A DNA stretch of 64,000 nucleotides from CALMEH01 sp031409875 (GTDB lineage Bacteria; Acidobacteriota; Blastocatellia; Pyrinomonadales; Pyrinomonadaceae): NCBI GenBank assembly GCA_031409875.1, contig JANNYB010000063.1:30250-94249 (forward strand), given 5' to 3'. This document shows, piece by piece, positions 44,201-52,365 of the stretch. Positions within the stretch are counted from its first letter, which is position 1. Each line of letters begins with the position of its first letter. A program made the position numbers and the translations under genes. Under the pieces are notes generated by a model that was given only the letters and a program-made list of their open reading frames with translations, was not told the DNA's origin and made no database searches.

Positions 44201-44388
44201 TGTGGCAGACGGTATTTTAAGCCGTCGGAAAGATATTTGTGCTGTTTCAATTGCCGAAGTTCGTCTGCCGATAATTCGGGTTGGGCTTGGAAGTTTTGTG
44301 TCCAAGCGAACATTAAAAATAGGATAAAGAAAAACCGGTTGAAAACTTGACGCTTACACAAAAAAATTTTGGGATACTTCTGAATCAT
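41206..44388 (-). CDS. Secreted delta-60 repeat propeller protein with FG-GAP module (1060 aa)
   Basis: AGGAG precedes the ATG at 44388. A signal peptide (about 1-35, ending FQAQPE) is followed by about fourteen delta-60 repeats of roughly 52 residues (DGKIIAVGLF, IARFNADGTLDTSFN, VVQPDGKILVGG) covering about 85-785. The last part (about 795-1060) is the same FG-GAP module as in the genes at 26640 and 36880, ending PNAFVP. Two module copies are almost identical over about 265 residues. This and the VCBS/Calx-beta gene 193 bp downstream lie in tandem on the minus strand. The role is unknown; surface attachment is plausible. Confidence 0.87.
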   Translation of the reverse strand: MIQKYPKIFLCKRQVFNRFFFILFLMFAWTQNFQAQPELSADELRQLKQHKYLSDGLKYRLPHDKLPMPDAVIQNRPTLADGDLDATFNASVTESFGYVNETVVQPDGKIIAVGLFQRANGARTNGIARFNADGTLDTSFNTGTGATFPIRAVALQTDGKIIIAGAFTVFNGQTVPRIVRLNADGSIDSTFTSAINFNDQINDVVIQPDGKILVGGHFSTSSSRLVRLNANGTLDIIFSGFGAVVRKIIYTANDKILVGGDPGRPSRAIRRINADGTDDTSFNPGTGPNSSVYEIVVQPDDKILLGGIFDFFNGTATDAIVRINGNGSLDTAFDYLPSNIFGLEVNALTLQSDGKILANYYYNDATGNRSIVARFNANASADSTFNNGDTEDVPVIDINLLANGKILIGGLFVAFNNQTHIRLAQLNSDGTLDNSFNASASTFGSVNAIKRQTDGKILIGGDFEFVNGVRKSSLARLNADGTLDNTFTSTHRIIGDVFTLFIQPDGKIFVGGSFVFNTVSAYGIVRYNPDGSLDSTFNFSSTDIFLFFVYASELQSDGKILLGGQITPTSLTPQTVLRLNSNGSIDSTFSTLPLNSSGRTRAITIQPDGRIIIGGTFNAVNSNTRHGIARLNANGTLDTGFTASSILVQFFSFTQQTDGKVVAAGNILRRFAAADGAIDATFNPGTGVNSLIRGVEVQPDGKILIGGAFITYNGASAVRIARINSTGSLDTTFSTGAGPSGAVLSIALQPDGKVLAGGQFLDFNSTEKLSLVRLQNTAAPRRAPFDFDGDNKTDISIFRPAPGEWWYLRSSDGGNRAFQFGAGTDKIVPADYTGDGKTDVAFWRPSTGNWFILRSEDSSFFAFPFGTSGDVPVPADYDGDGKSDAAVFRESSLTWFISKSTGGTDIIGFGATGDKPAVADYDGDGKADIAIYRPNGANGAEWWIRRSSNGSVFATQFGAATDKPVQGDYTGDGKTDIAFWRPSNGNWFILRSEDFSFYAFPFGTSGDVPVAGDYDGDGRFDAGVFRPTDLNWYVQRSTAGTLIQQFGIVGDLPIPNAFVP

Positions 44389-44508
44389 TTGTCTAGCTCC
44401 TGCGGATTTGAATTATTTTTTTACGCCACGATGATAACAGAGTGAAGCAGAGATTACAACATTTTTTTATAAACAAAAAAATGCCTCAGTCAAAAGTTAA
44501 GATAAAAA

Positions 44509-44880
44509 TTTTAACCGCGAAATATGCGAAATATGCGAAAAAAGAAGACTTCAATTTTAGCGTATTTCGCTTCTATTTCAATTAGCTTTCTTGCAATTTT
44601 GACAAAAAGCTAGGGCTTGTTCAAAGTAGCCTTTTCAGAAAATTTAGTTATCAGCGATCAGCTATCAGTTATTCCGAAAAGTTACCAATTTTACCTTCGG
44701 AATAGCTGATAGCGAATAGCTGATAACTGATAACTTGAAATTCGACTTAGAACATTTCTACTTTGAATAAGCCCTAGACAAAAAGCCGTAAAAAACTGCC
44801 GATGGCTGAAAAAGTTTCGATAAAAAAAAGCGAAGACGAAACAGACGAAAAAATCTTTCGCGTCCTTTCGCGGTTAAAAT
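44509..44880. repeat. Three-level nested palindrome before tyrS
   Basis: TTTTAACCGCGA (44509-44520) pairs with TTCGCGGTTAAAA (44867-44879). Inside it, AGGGCTTGTTCAAAGTAG (44612-44629) pairs with 44758-44775. Inside that, a hairpin is built from repeated TATCAGCTATCAG words (about 44647-44735). I see no gene in the 44389-44941 gap. Confidence 0.75.
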
Positions 44881-44941
44881 AAACATTGCTGACCGGCGCA
44901 ATTAGAAAATCAGTCCGATTTTTTCTACAATATCTAAACAT

Positions 44942-46135
44942 ATGACGATTGAAGAACAAATTTCATACTTAAAAAAAGGCGCGGTTGATTTAATCCGCGA
45001 AGACGATTTACGCAAAAAACTCGAAATGAGCGCGAAAACCGGAAAGCCTCTGCGCGTCAAACTCGGTGCAGATCCGACTGCGCCTGACATTCACATCGGA
45101 CACACGGTTGTTATCCGAAAATTAAAAGCGTTTCAAGAACTTGGACACACGGCGATTTTTTTGATTGGTGATTTTACCGGAATGATCGGCGATCCGTCGG
45201 GCAAAAATTCGACTCGTCCGCCGCTCTCGCGTGAGGAAATTGATAAAAACGCTGAAACTTATAAAACGCAGATTTTTAAACTTCTCGATCCCGAAAAAAC
45301 CGAAATTCGTTTCAATTCCGAATGGATGGACAAATTTTCGGCGGCAGATTTTGTCAAACTTTGTTCGCGTGTAACGGTCAAACAAATTTTAGAACGCGAC
45401 GATTTTGAAAAACGTCTGCGCGAAGAAAAGCCGATTTCTCTGCACGAACTTCTCTATCCGCTCGTGCAAGGTTACGATTCGGTTGCACTTAACGCCGATG
45501 TCGAACTTGGCGGAACTGACCAAAAATTTAACTTGATGGTTGGCAGAGATTTGCAACGTGAATATGCCCAACAACCGCAAATCGTTCTGACAACGCCGCT
45601 GCTCGAAGGTTTGGACGGCGTGAATAAAATGTCGAAATCGCTGAACAATTACATCGGAATTGACGAAAATCCAAACGAAATGTTCGGCAAAATAATGTCA
45701 ATTTCCGACGATTTGATGTGGCGTTATTACGAATTAATGACCGACATCACGCCGACGGAAATCGTAAAAATGAAATCCGGCGAAGAAAATCCGCGCAATC
45801 TAAAAGTAAATTTGGCGAAACTTATCATCAAAGATTTTCATTCACCGGAAGATGCAGAAAAAGCCGAAGCAGATTTCATCGCCCGTTTCGTCAAAAAAGA
45901 AATCCCTGATGATATTGCAGAAAGTTATCTTCCTTTTAGCAAATACAGTTTAGTGGACTTAATGATACAAACAAATCTTGTTGCTTCAAAAAAAGAAGCC
46001 AAACGCTTAATCGAACAAGGCGGCGTAAAACTAAACGGCGAAAAAGTTTCAAATACGAGCGCGGAAATTGATTTAAAAGACGAAATTTTATTGCAAGTTG
46101 GAAAACGTAAGTTTCTGAAAGTCAGAGGAAACTAA
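44942..46135 (+). CDS. tyrS: Tyrosyl-tRNA synthetase
   Basis: A class I aminoacyl-tRNA synthetase of 397 aa that charges tRNA-Tyr. The ATP-binding HIGH motif is HIGH at 51-54 within LGADPTAPDIHIGH, the KMSKS motif is at 229-233, and GDFTGMIGDPSGKNSTR is the tyrosine-pocket segment. The C-terminus (about 335-397) is an S4 RNA-binding domain (LVASKKEAKRLIEQGGVKLNGEKV). The form and length are those of the TyrZ/TyrRS-2 group. A DUF1016 nuclease gene begins 4 bp after its stop. Confidence 0.96.
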   Translation: MTIEEQISYLKKGAVDLIREDDLRKKLEMSAKTGKPLRVKLGADPTAPDIHIGHTVVIRKLKAFQELGHTAIFLIGDFTGMIGDPSGKNSTRPPLSREEIDKNAETYKTQIFKLLDPEKTEIRFNSEWMDKFSAADFVKLCSRVTVKQILERDDFEKRLREEKPISLHELLYPLVQGYDSVALNADVELGGTDQKFNLMVGRDLQREYAQQPQIVLTTPLLEGLDGVNKMSKSLNNYIGIDENPNEMFGKIMSISDDLMWRYYELMTDITPTEIVKMKSGEENPRNLKVNLAKLIIKDFHSPEDAEKAEADFIARFVKKEIPDDIAESYLPFSKYSLVDLMIQTNLVASKKEAKRLIEQGGVKLNGEKVSNTSAEIDLKDEILLQVGKRKFLKVRGN

Positions 46136-46139
46136 AATT

Positions 46140-47261
46140 ATGGCAAAGAAAAAAGTTGAAATAGCAAAACCTCAAGACAATTACAATTCGATTTTGTCCG
46201 ATTTGAGCGAACTGCTCGAACAATCGCGGCGATTGACGGCTCGTTCTGTCAATGCTCTAATGACGGCAACGTATTGGGAAATCGGTCGGCGCATTGTCAA
46301 AGTTGAGCAGAAAGGCGCGGAACGTGCGGAATATTACGGTCAGGAAATCATTGACCTTTTGGCAATAGATTTAACGAAAAGATTCGGGCGCGGATTTGGT
46401 CGGAGTAATCTTTTTCAGATGCGGGCTTTTTATTTGGCTTATGAAAAGATTGTCCAGACAGTGTCTGGACAATCTTCAAGCGAAAAATTTCAGACAGCGT
46501 CTGAAAAATCCTCCAATTTGCTAGAAATCGCCAACCATCTTCCCTTGCCGTGGTCGCATTATGTTTTGCTTCTTGCGTGCCGCGATGAAAACGAGCGCGA
46601 ATTTTATGAAATCGAAGCATTGCGCGGCGGTTGGTCGGTGCGGCAGCTCAAACGGCAGAAAAATTCGCAGTTTTACAAGCGGACTTTGCTTTCAAAAAAC
46701 AAAGCCGCGATGCTCCGAAAAGGCGAAAAAGCTGAAAAAGATGACTATGTTTCGCCTGATGAAGAAATCAAAGACCCGTTTGTTTTGGAGTTTTTGAATC
46801 TCAAAGACGAATATTCCGAACTTGATTTGGAAGAAGCGATTATCAAACATTTGCAAGATTTTCTGCTCGAAATGGGCGCAGATTTTACTTTTGTAGCACG
46901 ACAAAAACGGCTTCGTGTCGGAAATAAATGGTATCGCGTGGATTTGGTTTTATACAATCGCCGCCTTAGATGTTTGGTAATAATTGATTTGAAAATCGGC
47001 GAACTTGACCACGCGGACATCGGGCAAATGTTGCTTTATACAAATTATGCCAACGAACATTGGCGAATCGAAGATGAAAATCCTTCAATCGGCTTGATTT
47101 TATGTGCTGAAAAAGACGACGCTTTGGCGCATTATACTTTGGAAAATCTGCCGAATGAGGTTTTGGCGAAAGAATATAAAACCGTTCTGCCGAATGAAAA
47201 AGTTTTAGTCGAAGAAATCGAAAAAACTCGTAAAATGTTGGAAAAAAGAAACTTTGCGTAA
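46140..47261 (+). CDS. DUF1016 / YhcG-type PD-(D/E)XK nuclease (373 aa)
   Basis: The N-terminal DUF1016_N domain (about 12-115) shows SRRLTARSVNALMTATYWEIGRRI and RFGRGFGRSNLFQMRAFYLAY. The C-terminal nuclease domain (about 220-350) shows FTFVARQKRLRVGNKWYRVDLVLYNRRLRCLVIIDLKIGEL, with D and DLK in PD-(D/E)XK positions, and DIGQMLLYTNYAN. Between them a variable hinge (about 103-123) is encoded by two palindromes. YhcG-type proteins may process DNA ends or act as phage/plasmid-related nucleases; the function is not settled. It lies in a close series tyrS, this gene, EEP gene. Confidence 0.88.
   Translation: MAKKKVEIAKPQDNYNSILSDLSELLEQSRRLTARSVNALMTATYWEIGRRIVKVEQKGAERAEYYGQEIIDLLAIDLTKRFGRGFGRSNLFQMRAFYLAYEKIVQTVSGQSSSEKFQTASEKSSNLLEIANHLPLPWSHYVLLLACRDENEREFYEIEALRGGWSVRQLKRQKNSQFYKRTLLSKNKAAMLRKGEKAEKDDYVSPDEEIKDPFVLEFLNLKDEYSELDLEEAIIKHLQDFLLEMGADFTFVARQKRLRVGNKWYRVDLVLYNRRLRCLVIIDLKIGELDHADIGQMLLYTNYANEHWRIEDENPSIGLILCAEKDDALAHYTLENLPNEVLAKEYKTVLPNEKVLVEEIEKTRKMLEKRNFA
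46446..46506. repeat. Two perfect palindromes inside the DUF1016 coding region
   Basis: 46446-46476 is a 31-bp perfect palindrome about one central base, with half-site AAGATTGTCCAGACA. Twelve bases on, TTTCAGAC and GTCTGAAA (46488-46506) form a second with a 3-base loop. Together they encode the hinge between the two protein domains. Confidence 0.85.
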
Positions 47262-47267
47262 AACTAA

Positions 47268-48407
47268 ATGAAATGGTTGGCAATTATCATCGGGATTTTT
47301 GGAATCGTTCTGACCTTTAAGCCTTTTATCAAAAGTGCGAATTGGTTTGTGCGTTTGGGCGATTTTCCGCGTTTGCAAATATTGATTTTGCTGATAATTG
47401 CGCTTGTTTTGTTGGCGATTGGATTTGATGCGGCAAGTATTTTCGATTTTATTTTCGGTTTTATTTTAATCGTTTGCACTTTTTATCAGATTCAAGCGAT
47501 TTTTCCTTTTACGATTTTTCATCGCAAAGAAGTTCAATCGGCGCGAGAACCGGACGAGGACGATACGAATTTGAGTCTTTTGATTTTCAATGTTTTGATG
47601 GAAAATCGGCAGTTTGAGCGAGTTTTAGAACTTGTCAAAAATGTCAATCCCGACATTGTTTTGCTTGCCGAACCGAATGATTGGTGGGCGGAAAAGCTCG
47701 CGCCTTTGAAAGAAAATTATTCTTTTTCAGCCGCGCACACGCTCGAAAATCATTACGGAATGATGCTTTTTTCGCGCCTTCCGCTACACGATACGGAGAT
47801 TCAATTTTTAATTCAAGACGATATTCCTTCGATTCATACGCAGATAAAACTTGCGTCCGGCGATGATGTCGCGCTTCACGGCGTTCATCCGCGTCCGCCG
47901 GTGCCGGAAGAACGCGGACGTTCGACCGAACGCGACGGCGAATTGCTTTTGGTTGGCAAAGCTGTCCGCGAATCGAATTTGCCGTGCATCGTCGCGGGCG
48001 ATATGAACGATGCGGCGTGGTCTTCTTCGACTAAACTTTTCAAACGCATCAGCGGTTTGCTTGATCCGCGAGTCGGGCGCGGATTTTACAACACTTTTCA
48101 CGCCAATTACAAACTTTTTCGTTTGCCGCTCGATCATATTTTTCATTCGCATCATTTTCGTCTGATTGATTTACAGCGCATCAAAAATTCGTGCGGTTCG
48201 GATCATTTCCCCGTTTTTGTTAAGCTAAGTTTGGAAAAAGGCGCGAGCCGCGAACAACCGAAACCAATCGCTAACCACGCCGAAACCGAAGAAGCGCAAG
48301 AAATGATTGGCGAAGCATTAAAAGAAAATCGTTTTAAACGAATTTCGTTCCACCGTCTGCGCGAAAAAATCGCCAAATTGAAACAAAAAATTTCACGAAA
48401 AAAATAG
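47268..48407 (+). CDS. Endonuclease/exonuclease/phosphatase family protein, membrane-anchored (379 aa)
   Basis: Three hydrophobic helices (about residues 1-20, 38-58, 62-85) anchor a cytosolic or periplasmic EEP domain (about 95-325). The family's active-site motifs appear: SLLIFNVLMEN (Asn), DIVLLAEP (metal Glu), ALHGVHPRPP (His), IVAGDMNDAAW (Asp/Asn) and CGSDHFPVFVKL (Asp-His). A basic, helical C-terminal tail follows. The substrate may be a phospholipid, a nucleic acid or an inositol phosphate. It begins 6 bp after the DUF1016 gene, so it is probably co-transcribed with tyrS. Confidence 0.85.
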   Translation: MKWLAIIIGIFGIVLTFKPFIKSANWFVRLGDFPRLQILILLIIALVLLAIGFDAASIFDFIFGFILIVCTFYQIQAIFPFTIFHRKEVQSAREPDEDDTNLSLLIFNVLMENRQFERVLELVKNVNPDIVLLAEPNDWWAEKLAPLKENYSFSAAHTLENHYGMMLFSRLPLHDTEIQFLIQDDIPSIHTQIKLASGDDVALHGVHPRPPVPEERGRSTERDGELLLVGKAVRESNLPCIVAGDMNDAAWSSSTKLFKRISGLLDPRVGRGFYNTFHANYKLFRLPLDHIFHSHHFRLIDLQRIKNSCGSDHFPVFVKLSLEKGASREQPKPIANHAETEEAQEMIGEALKENRFKRISFHRLREKIAKLKQKISRKK

Positions 48408-48534
48408 GTGTAGGTCGGCGCGTGAACAAAGAAAGATTATGCAGATATTACGGACATTTGCCTTATTTTTTCTAACTTTCCACTATTGATTCGTGTTAGA
48501 ATTATTTCCAATTATTTTTTGAGGTGAAATCGAA

Positions 48535-49062
48535 ATGCAAAGAAACAGTAGAGGCGGCGAAAAACCTTCGATGTTGGGAAATAATGGTAATCCATTAGCA
48601 ATTCAAATAAACGGAATTGATCGCAAGGATTGGTATGAACTGAGTAAAGACGGAAAATCTTTTGCTCGCCGTGCAGAATTACCAACATGGCTTTCTGAAA
48701 AAGCGCATCAAATCAAAGCCGAAAGAAAATCTTTGTTAGCCGAACTAAGCGAAAATAATGTAAGAAATTCAAATAAAGAAGAAGGCGAAAGCGGCGGACA
48801 CATTCTGATAAATGCAAAACAATTCACCAAACAAGAAATTCCTTGCATTGGAATTGATGTGGAAATTATAGAAAAATTGAAATCTAATCCTCCTGATAGA
48901 ATTTACTTTTATGTCTATTACATTGATTATATTATTTGCGAAAAATGGAGCGTTTCGTGGAACGATTTCATTTCAAACGGATTTGAAGTAAAAACCTCAG
49001 AAAGATTTACGCCGCAAATTATGATTCCGGTTAAATATCTTTCAAATAATATGGTAACTTAA
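48535..49062 (+). CDS. Uncharacterised protein upstream of an RDD gene (175 aa)
   Basis: A GAGGTGA site before the ATG supports the start. No signal peptide, membrane helix or metal motif is visible. A polar N-terminal part (about 1-50, with GIDRKDWYELSKDGKSFARRAELPTW) and a charged helical region (about 55-85) are followed by an alpha/beta part with RIYFYVYYIDYIICEKWSVSW. I do not recognise a family. The gene ends 5 bp before the RDD gene, so the two are probably expressed together. Confidence 0.65.
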   Translation: MQRNSRGGEKPSMLGNNGNPLAIQINGIDRKDWYELSKDGKSFARRAELPTWLSEKAHQIKAERKSLLAELSENNVRNSNKEEGESGGHILINAKQFTKQEIPCIGIDVEIIEKLKSNPPDRIYFYVYYIDYIICEKWSVSWNDFISNGFEVKTSERFTPQIMIPVKYLSNNMVT

Positions 49063-49067
49063 CAAAA

Positions 49068-49916
49068 ATGTCGCAAATCATCGAAACCGAAGAAACTTTA
49101 ATCATCGAAACGCCCGAACGAGTGCCGCTGGCTTTTTCGTTGGCTTCAATCGGCAACCGTTTTTTGGCGGTGGCGATTGATCATTTTATTCAATATTTGA
49201 CGATTATTGTTACGGCGTGGTTTTTTATGTGGCTGGCAAGCGTCGGCAATCCGCTCGAAACCGCGACTGCCGAAAGCGTGCTTTCCGAAATGCCGAAATG
49301 GACAATCGCGCTGATGATTTTGGCGGTTTTTTTGATTTTTTCGAGTTATTTTATTTTTTTTGAATGGCTTTGGAACGGGCAAACGCCGGGCAAACGGCTT
49401 TTGAAACTCCGAGTTATCCGCGAAGACGGTCGCCCGATTACGCTCTGGGAAGCGATTGCGCGAAATCTTTTGCGAATTTTCGACGCAATTCCGGGTTTTG
49501 TTATTCCGATTTATTCGGTCGGGTTAATGACGATTTTTTTCAACAGCCGCGATCAGCGAATCGGCGATTTATTTGCGGGAACGGTCGTTGTCCGCGAACG
49601 CTTTGACGAAGCTCCGACATTTACGGAAACTTTCGCCAATCCGATCAGCGATGCCGCACTTCAGCGCGTTAATCCGCTCACCGAAATTCAAGCCGATGTC
49701 AGTCTTTTGAACGAAACCGAAATCGAAATCGTTGAAAGTTTTTTGCGCCGTCGTTGGGATTTAAGCGAACGCCAACGCCTCTGGATGGCGTGGCGCGTTG
49801 CGCTTCCTTTGATGTATAAACTCAAGCCCGACTATGATTTAACAACTTTTACCTACGAAGGTTTTCTGGAAGAAATCATTCACCGTTTTTATGCCAAACA
49901 AAGATTTTTGAATTAA
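49068..49916 (+). CDS. RDD family membrane protein (282 aa)
   Basis: The family motif is seen as GNRFLAVAIDHFIQYLTIIVTAWFF (Arg-Asp on the first helix, about residues 30-54), then a second helix (about 78-100). NGQTPGKRLLKLRVIREDGRPITLWEAIARNLLRIFDAIPG is the hallmark RDD loop. There are three or four membrane helices in total. A soluble C-terminal tail (about 195-282) is unusually long and helical. RDD proteins are inner-membrane proteins, sometimes ion or proton exchangers; the role here is unknown. Confidence 0.85.
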   Translation: MSQIIETEETLIIETPERVPLAFSLASIGNRFLAVAIDHFIQYLTIIVTAWFFMWLASVGNPLETATAESVLSEMPKWTIALMILAVFLIFSSYFIFFEWLWNGQTPGKRLLKLRVIREDGRPITLWEAIARNLLRIFDAIPGFVIPIYSVGLMTIFFNSRDQRIGDLFAGTVVVRERFDEAPTFTETFANPISDAALQRVNPLTEIQADVSLLNETEIEIVESFLRRRWDLSERQRLWMAWRVALPLMYKLKPDYDLTTFTYEGFLEEIIHRFYAKQRFLN

Positions 49917-49919
49917 TTT

Positions 49920-51251
49920 CTAATCTTTTTTCCAGTAATAATATCTAAAAAGTTTCCCTGCATCTTCCGACGAAATTTTTCCGCCGAGCATTTCGACTGC
50001 TTTTGCCAAAACAGGATCTTTTTGATTGGCTAAATCGCTGCCGCTCGGCAAAACTGTTTCGTCGGGAATTACGCCGATATGTTCGAGGCTTTTTCCGTCT
50101 GACATTATAACATCTGCATTTGTAATACTTATAGCATAAGATACGACCGTATTTCCCGCGCCCATATCGGTTTGATACGTCATTGACTGCATCACCGCTC
50201 CGGCAGACGTATCGCCGAGAACGATTCCACGTTTTTCAAGTTGAATGACACGCGCAAAGATTTCAGCAGCCGAACCCGATTGGCTGTCAACCAAAACAAT
50301 TATTTTGCCGCTGAAACCTTGCGCTCCTTTGGATTTTGCTTTTTGCGGATCCATTTTTTTCCGCCCTTTTAATTCGGCGATGTGAATATCTCTGTCGAAA
50401 AAATTACCGGCTATAGTTTCCAGAGTTTTGACATAGCCGCCGCCGTTTCCGCGCAAGTCAAAAACAACCGAATTTCCTTTTTTAATTGTGTCTATCCAAG
50501 AACTCGATTGATTCCAATCAACCGAAAATGAAGGAAATTTCCAAACGACAACATCGCCGATTGTCTTAAATCGTATTTTATCGTTTTCTTCATCATAAAA
50601 ATTATCAAACAAACGATAATAAGACTGAAAAGTTATCACGCTCGGCTGTTTTTTCAACTCGGATTTGACTTCGATGTCGCGCGGTTGTTCGCTGTCGGGC
50701 GAAATAACCTTAAGTTTTATTTTGTCTCTGATGCTCAAAACATTGTAGTAATATAAAATGTTCCAAATATCTTTCCGATTCGGACGAAAGCCTTCAATCG
50801 AAAGTATCTGATCGCCGACTTTCAAACCGGCGGTTTCGGTTTCGCTTTTCGGTTTGATAGACATTACAAAACAGCGGTCGCCGATCATCTGCATTTTCCA
50901 CGGATATTCGACTTTCAGATTTGTCGAAGGCGGAATGAAAAAAAGATGAGAATCGTTAAATCCCATCAAAACCTGCGCGATAACCGCAAATGACTGACCG
51001 ACTGTGGTTACTTGATCGAGCCGTTCATCGGCTTTTTTAAATCTTGCTTCAAGGTCTATGCCGTGAAAATTCTGGTCGTAATAATTGTCTTTGATTTTGT
51101 TTTTTACGTCTTTGAGCATATCTTTCATTCGCCCGCGCTCGATTCGATCCATTGTTTGTGCGCTGACAATTTGAAAGGCGGTGAAAAGAATAATTAAAAA
51201 ACTCAAAGATTTGAGAATAATCTTTTTATTGAAGGTAAAGTTAAAAATCAT
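49920..51251 (-). CDS. S41-family peptidase, exported (443 aa)
   Basis: The ATG at 51251 has GGAG about 9 nt upstream and starts a signal peptide (MIFNFTFNKKIILKSLSFLIILFTAFQIVSAQ). An N-terminal helical domain is followed by a PDZ domain (about 135-195, GLKVGDQILSIEGFRPN). The protease domain has VVFDLRGNGGGYVKTLE and the nucleophile in VLVDSQSGSAAEIFARV. At the place where C-terminal processing proteases carry a Lys in GxxTFGK, this protein has GDTSAGAVMQS, so the Ser-Lys dyad seems altered. It is convergent with the RDD gene (3 bp gap). Confidence 0.85.
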   Translation of the reverse strand: MIFNFTFNKKIILKSLSFLIILFTAFQIVSAQTMDRIERGRMKDMLKDVKNKIKDNYYDQNFHGIDLEARFKKADERLDQVTTVGQSFAVIAQVLMGFNDSHLFFIPPSTNLKVEYPWKMQMIGDRCFVMSIKPKSETETAGLKVGDQILSIEGFRPNRKDIWNILYYYNVLSIRDKIKLKVISPDSEQPRDIEVKSELKKQPSVITFQSYYRLFDNFYDEENDKIRFKTIGDVVVWKFPSFSVDWNQSSSWIDTIKKGNSVVFDLRGNGGGYVKTLETIAGNFFDRDIHIAELKGRKKMDPQKAKSKGAQGFSGKIIVLVDSQSGSAAEIFARVIQLEKRGIVLGDTSAGAVMQSMTYQTDMGAGNTVVSYAISITNADVIMSDGKSLEHIGVIPDETVLPSGSDLANQKDPVLAKAVEMLGGKISSEDAGKLFRYYYWKKD

Positions 51252-51402
51252 TTTATAAACTCCGTTGTTAAACTTTTTCAATTAAGCATATTACCACTAA
51301 TGACAATGAAAAAAAAGTCTTTTTTTTATCGGCTTAACCATTGCCTGAAAAGCCTAAATATGATAACTTGCGTATTCGTTTTAGCTTTATATTTCAAAAA
51401 AT

Positions 51403-52365
51403 ATGCGAAACATTTTAGTTACGGGCGGCGCAGGATTTATCGGCTCGCACTTGGTCGAAAAATTGCTTGATGAAAAAATTTGGAACGTCGTCGCACTCGA
51501 TAATTTCAACGATTTCTACGCGCCCGCAATCAAACGTGCCAATATTGCGCTTTTTTTGGAAAATCCGAACTTTACTTTGGCTGAAGTTGATATTTGCGAC
51601 GCGGGAAATTTGGAGAAAGTCTTTGCTGAAAATAACTTTGACGCAATCGTTCATCTCGCCGCTCGCGCCGGAGTTCGTCCGTCTTTGGAACAGCCGAAAC
51701 TTTACGCGGAAACGAATATTAACGGCACTTTGAACTTGCTCGAACTGGCACGAAAATTTGGCGTGAAACAATTCGTTTTCGGCTCATCGTCCAGCGTTTA
51801 CGGGATAAATTCCAAAATTCCATTCTCCGAAGAAGATAAAATTTGGCAAACGATTTCGCCCTACGCAGCAACGAAAGCGGCGGGCGAACATCTGTGCTAT
51901 ACATATTCGCATCTTTACGATATTCGCACGATTTGTTTGAGATTTTTCACGGTTTACGGCGCACGTCAGCGACCCGATTTGGCGATTCACAAATTTTCAA
52001 ATCTAATTTGGAACGAAAAACCGATTCCCGTTTTCGGCGACGGAACAACGCGCCGTGATTACACATTTATTGACGATATTATCCAAGGCGTTCGCGCCGC
52101 AATTGATTACGATAAAACGGATTTTGAAGTTTTTAATTTAGGCGAATCGCAAACCGTCGAATTGAAATATTTAATCGAGTTAATCGAAAAAAATATCGGC
52201 AAACGCGCAATCATTGACAGACGCGAAATGCAACCTGGCGATGTTCCGATAACTTTTGCCGACATTTCAAAAGCGCGTGAACTTTTAAATTACAATCCGA
52301 CAACAAAAATCGAAGACGGAATAAAGAAATTTACCGATTGGTTTCGTTCTGAGTTCCAACTTTAG
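51403..52365 (+). CDS. NAD-dependent sugar-nucleotide epimerase (320 aa)
   Basis: An extended short-chain dehydrogenase: TGGAGFIGSHLVEKL (NAD site, about residues 6-20), DICDAGNLEKVF, LAARAGVRPSLEQP, FGSSSSVYG and the catalytic YAATKAAGE (Tyr-x3-Lys, about 148-156). RFFTVYGARQRPDLAI fits UDP-glucuronate/UDP-glucose 4-epimerases, which feed polysaccharide synthesis. The last codons, SEFQL and the TAG stop, are supplied by the palindromic element starting at 52351, so the native C-terminus may have been replaced. The gene is isolated, with no other sugar genes beside it. Confidence 0.9.
   Translation: MRNILVTGGAGFIGSHLVEKLLDEKIWNVVALDNFNDFYAPAIKRANIALFLENPNFTLAEVDICDAGNLEKVFAENNFDAIVHLAARAGVRPSLEQPKLYAETNINGTLNLLELARKFGVKQFVFGSSSSVYGINSKIPFSEEDKIWQTISPYAATKAAGEHLCYTYSHLYDIRTICLRFFTVYGARQRPDLAIHKFSNLIWNEKPIPVFGDGTTRRDYTFIDDIIQGVRAAIDYDKTDFEVFNLGESQTVELKYLIELIEKNIGKRAIIDRREMQPGDVPITFADISKARELLNYNPTTKIEDGIKKFTDWFRSEFQL

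Noticed and set aside
44389..44941. tRNA or T-box leader before tyrS
   Set aside because: The folds found are nested palindromes of repeated words; no cloverleaf, T-box motif or CCA end was recognisable.
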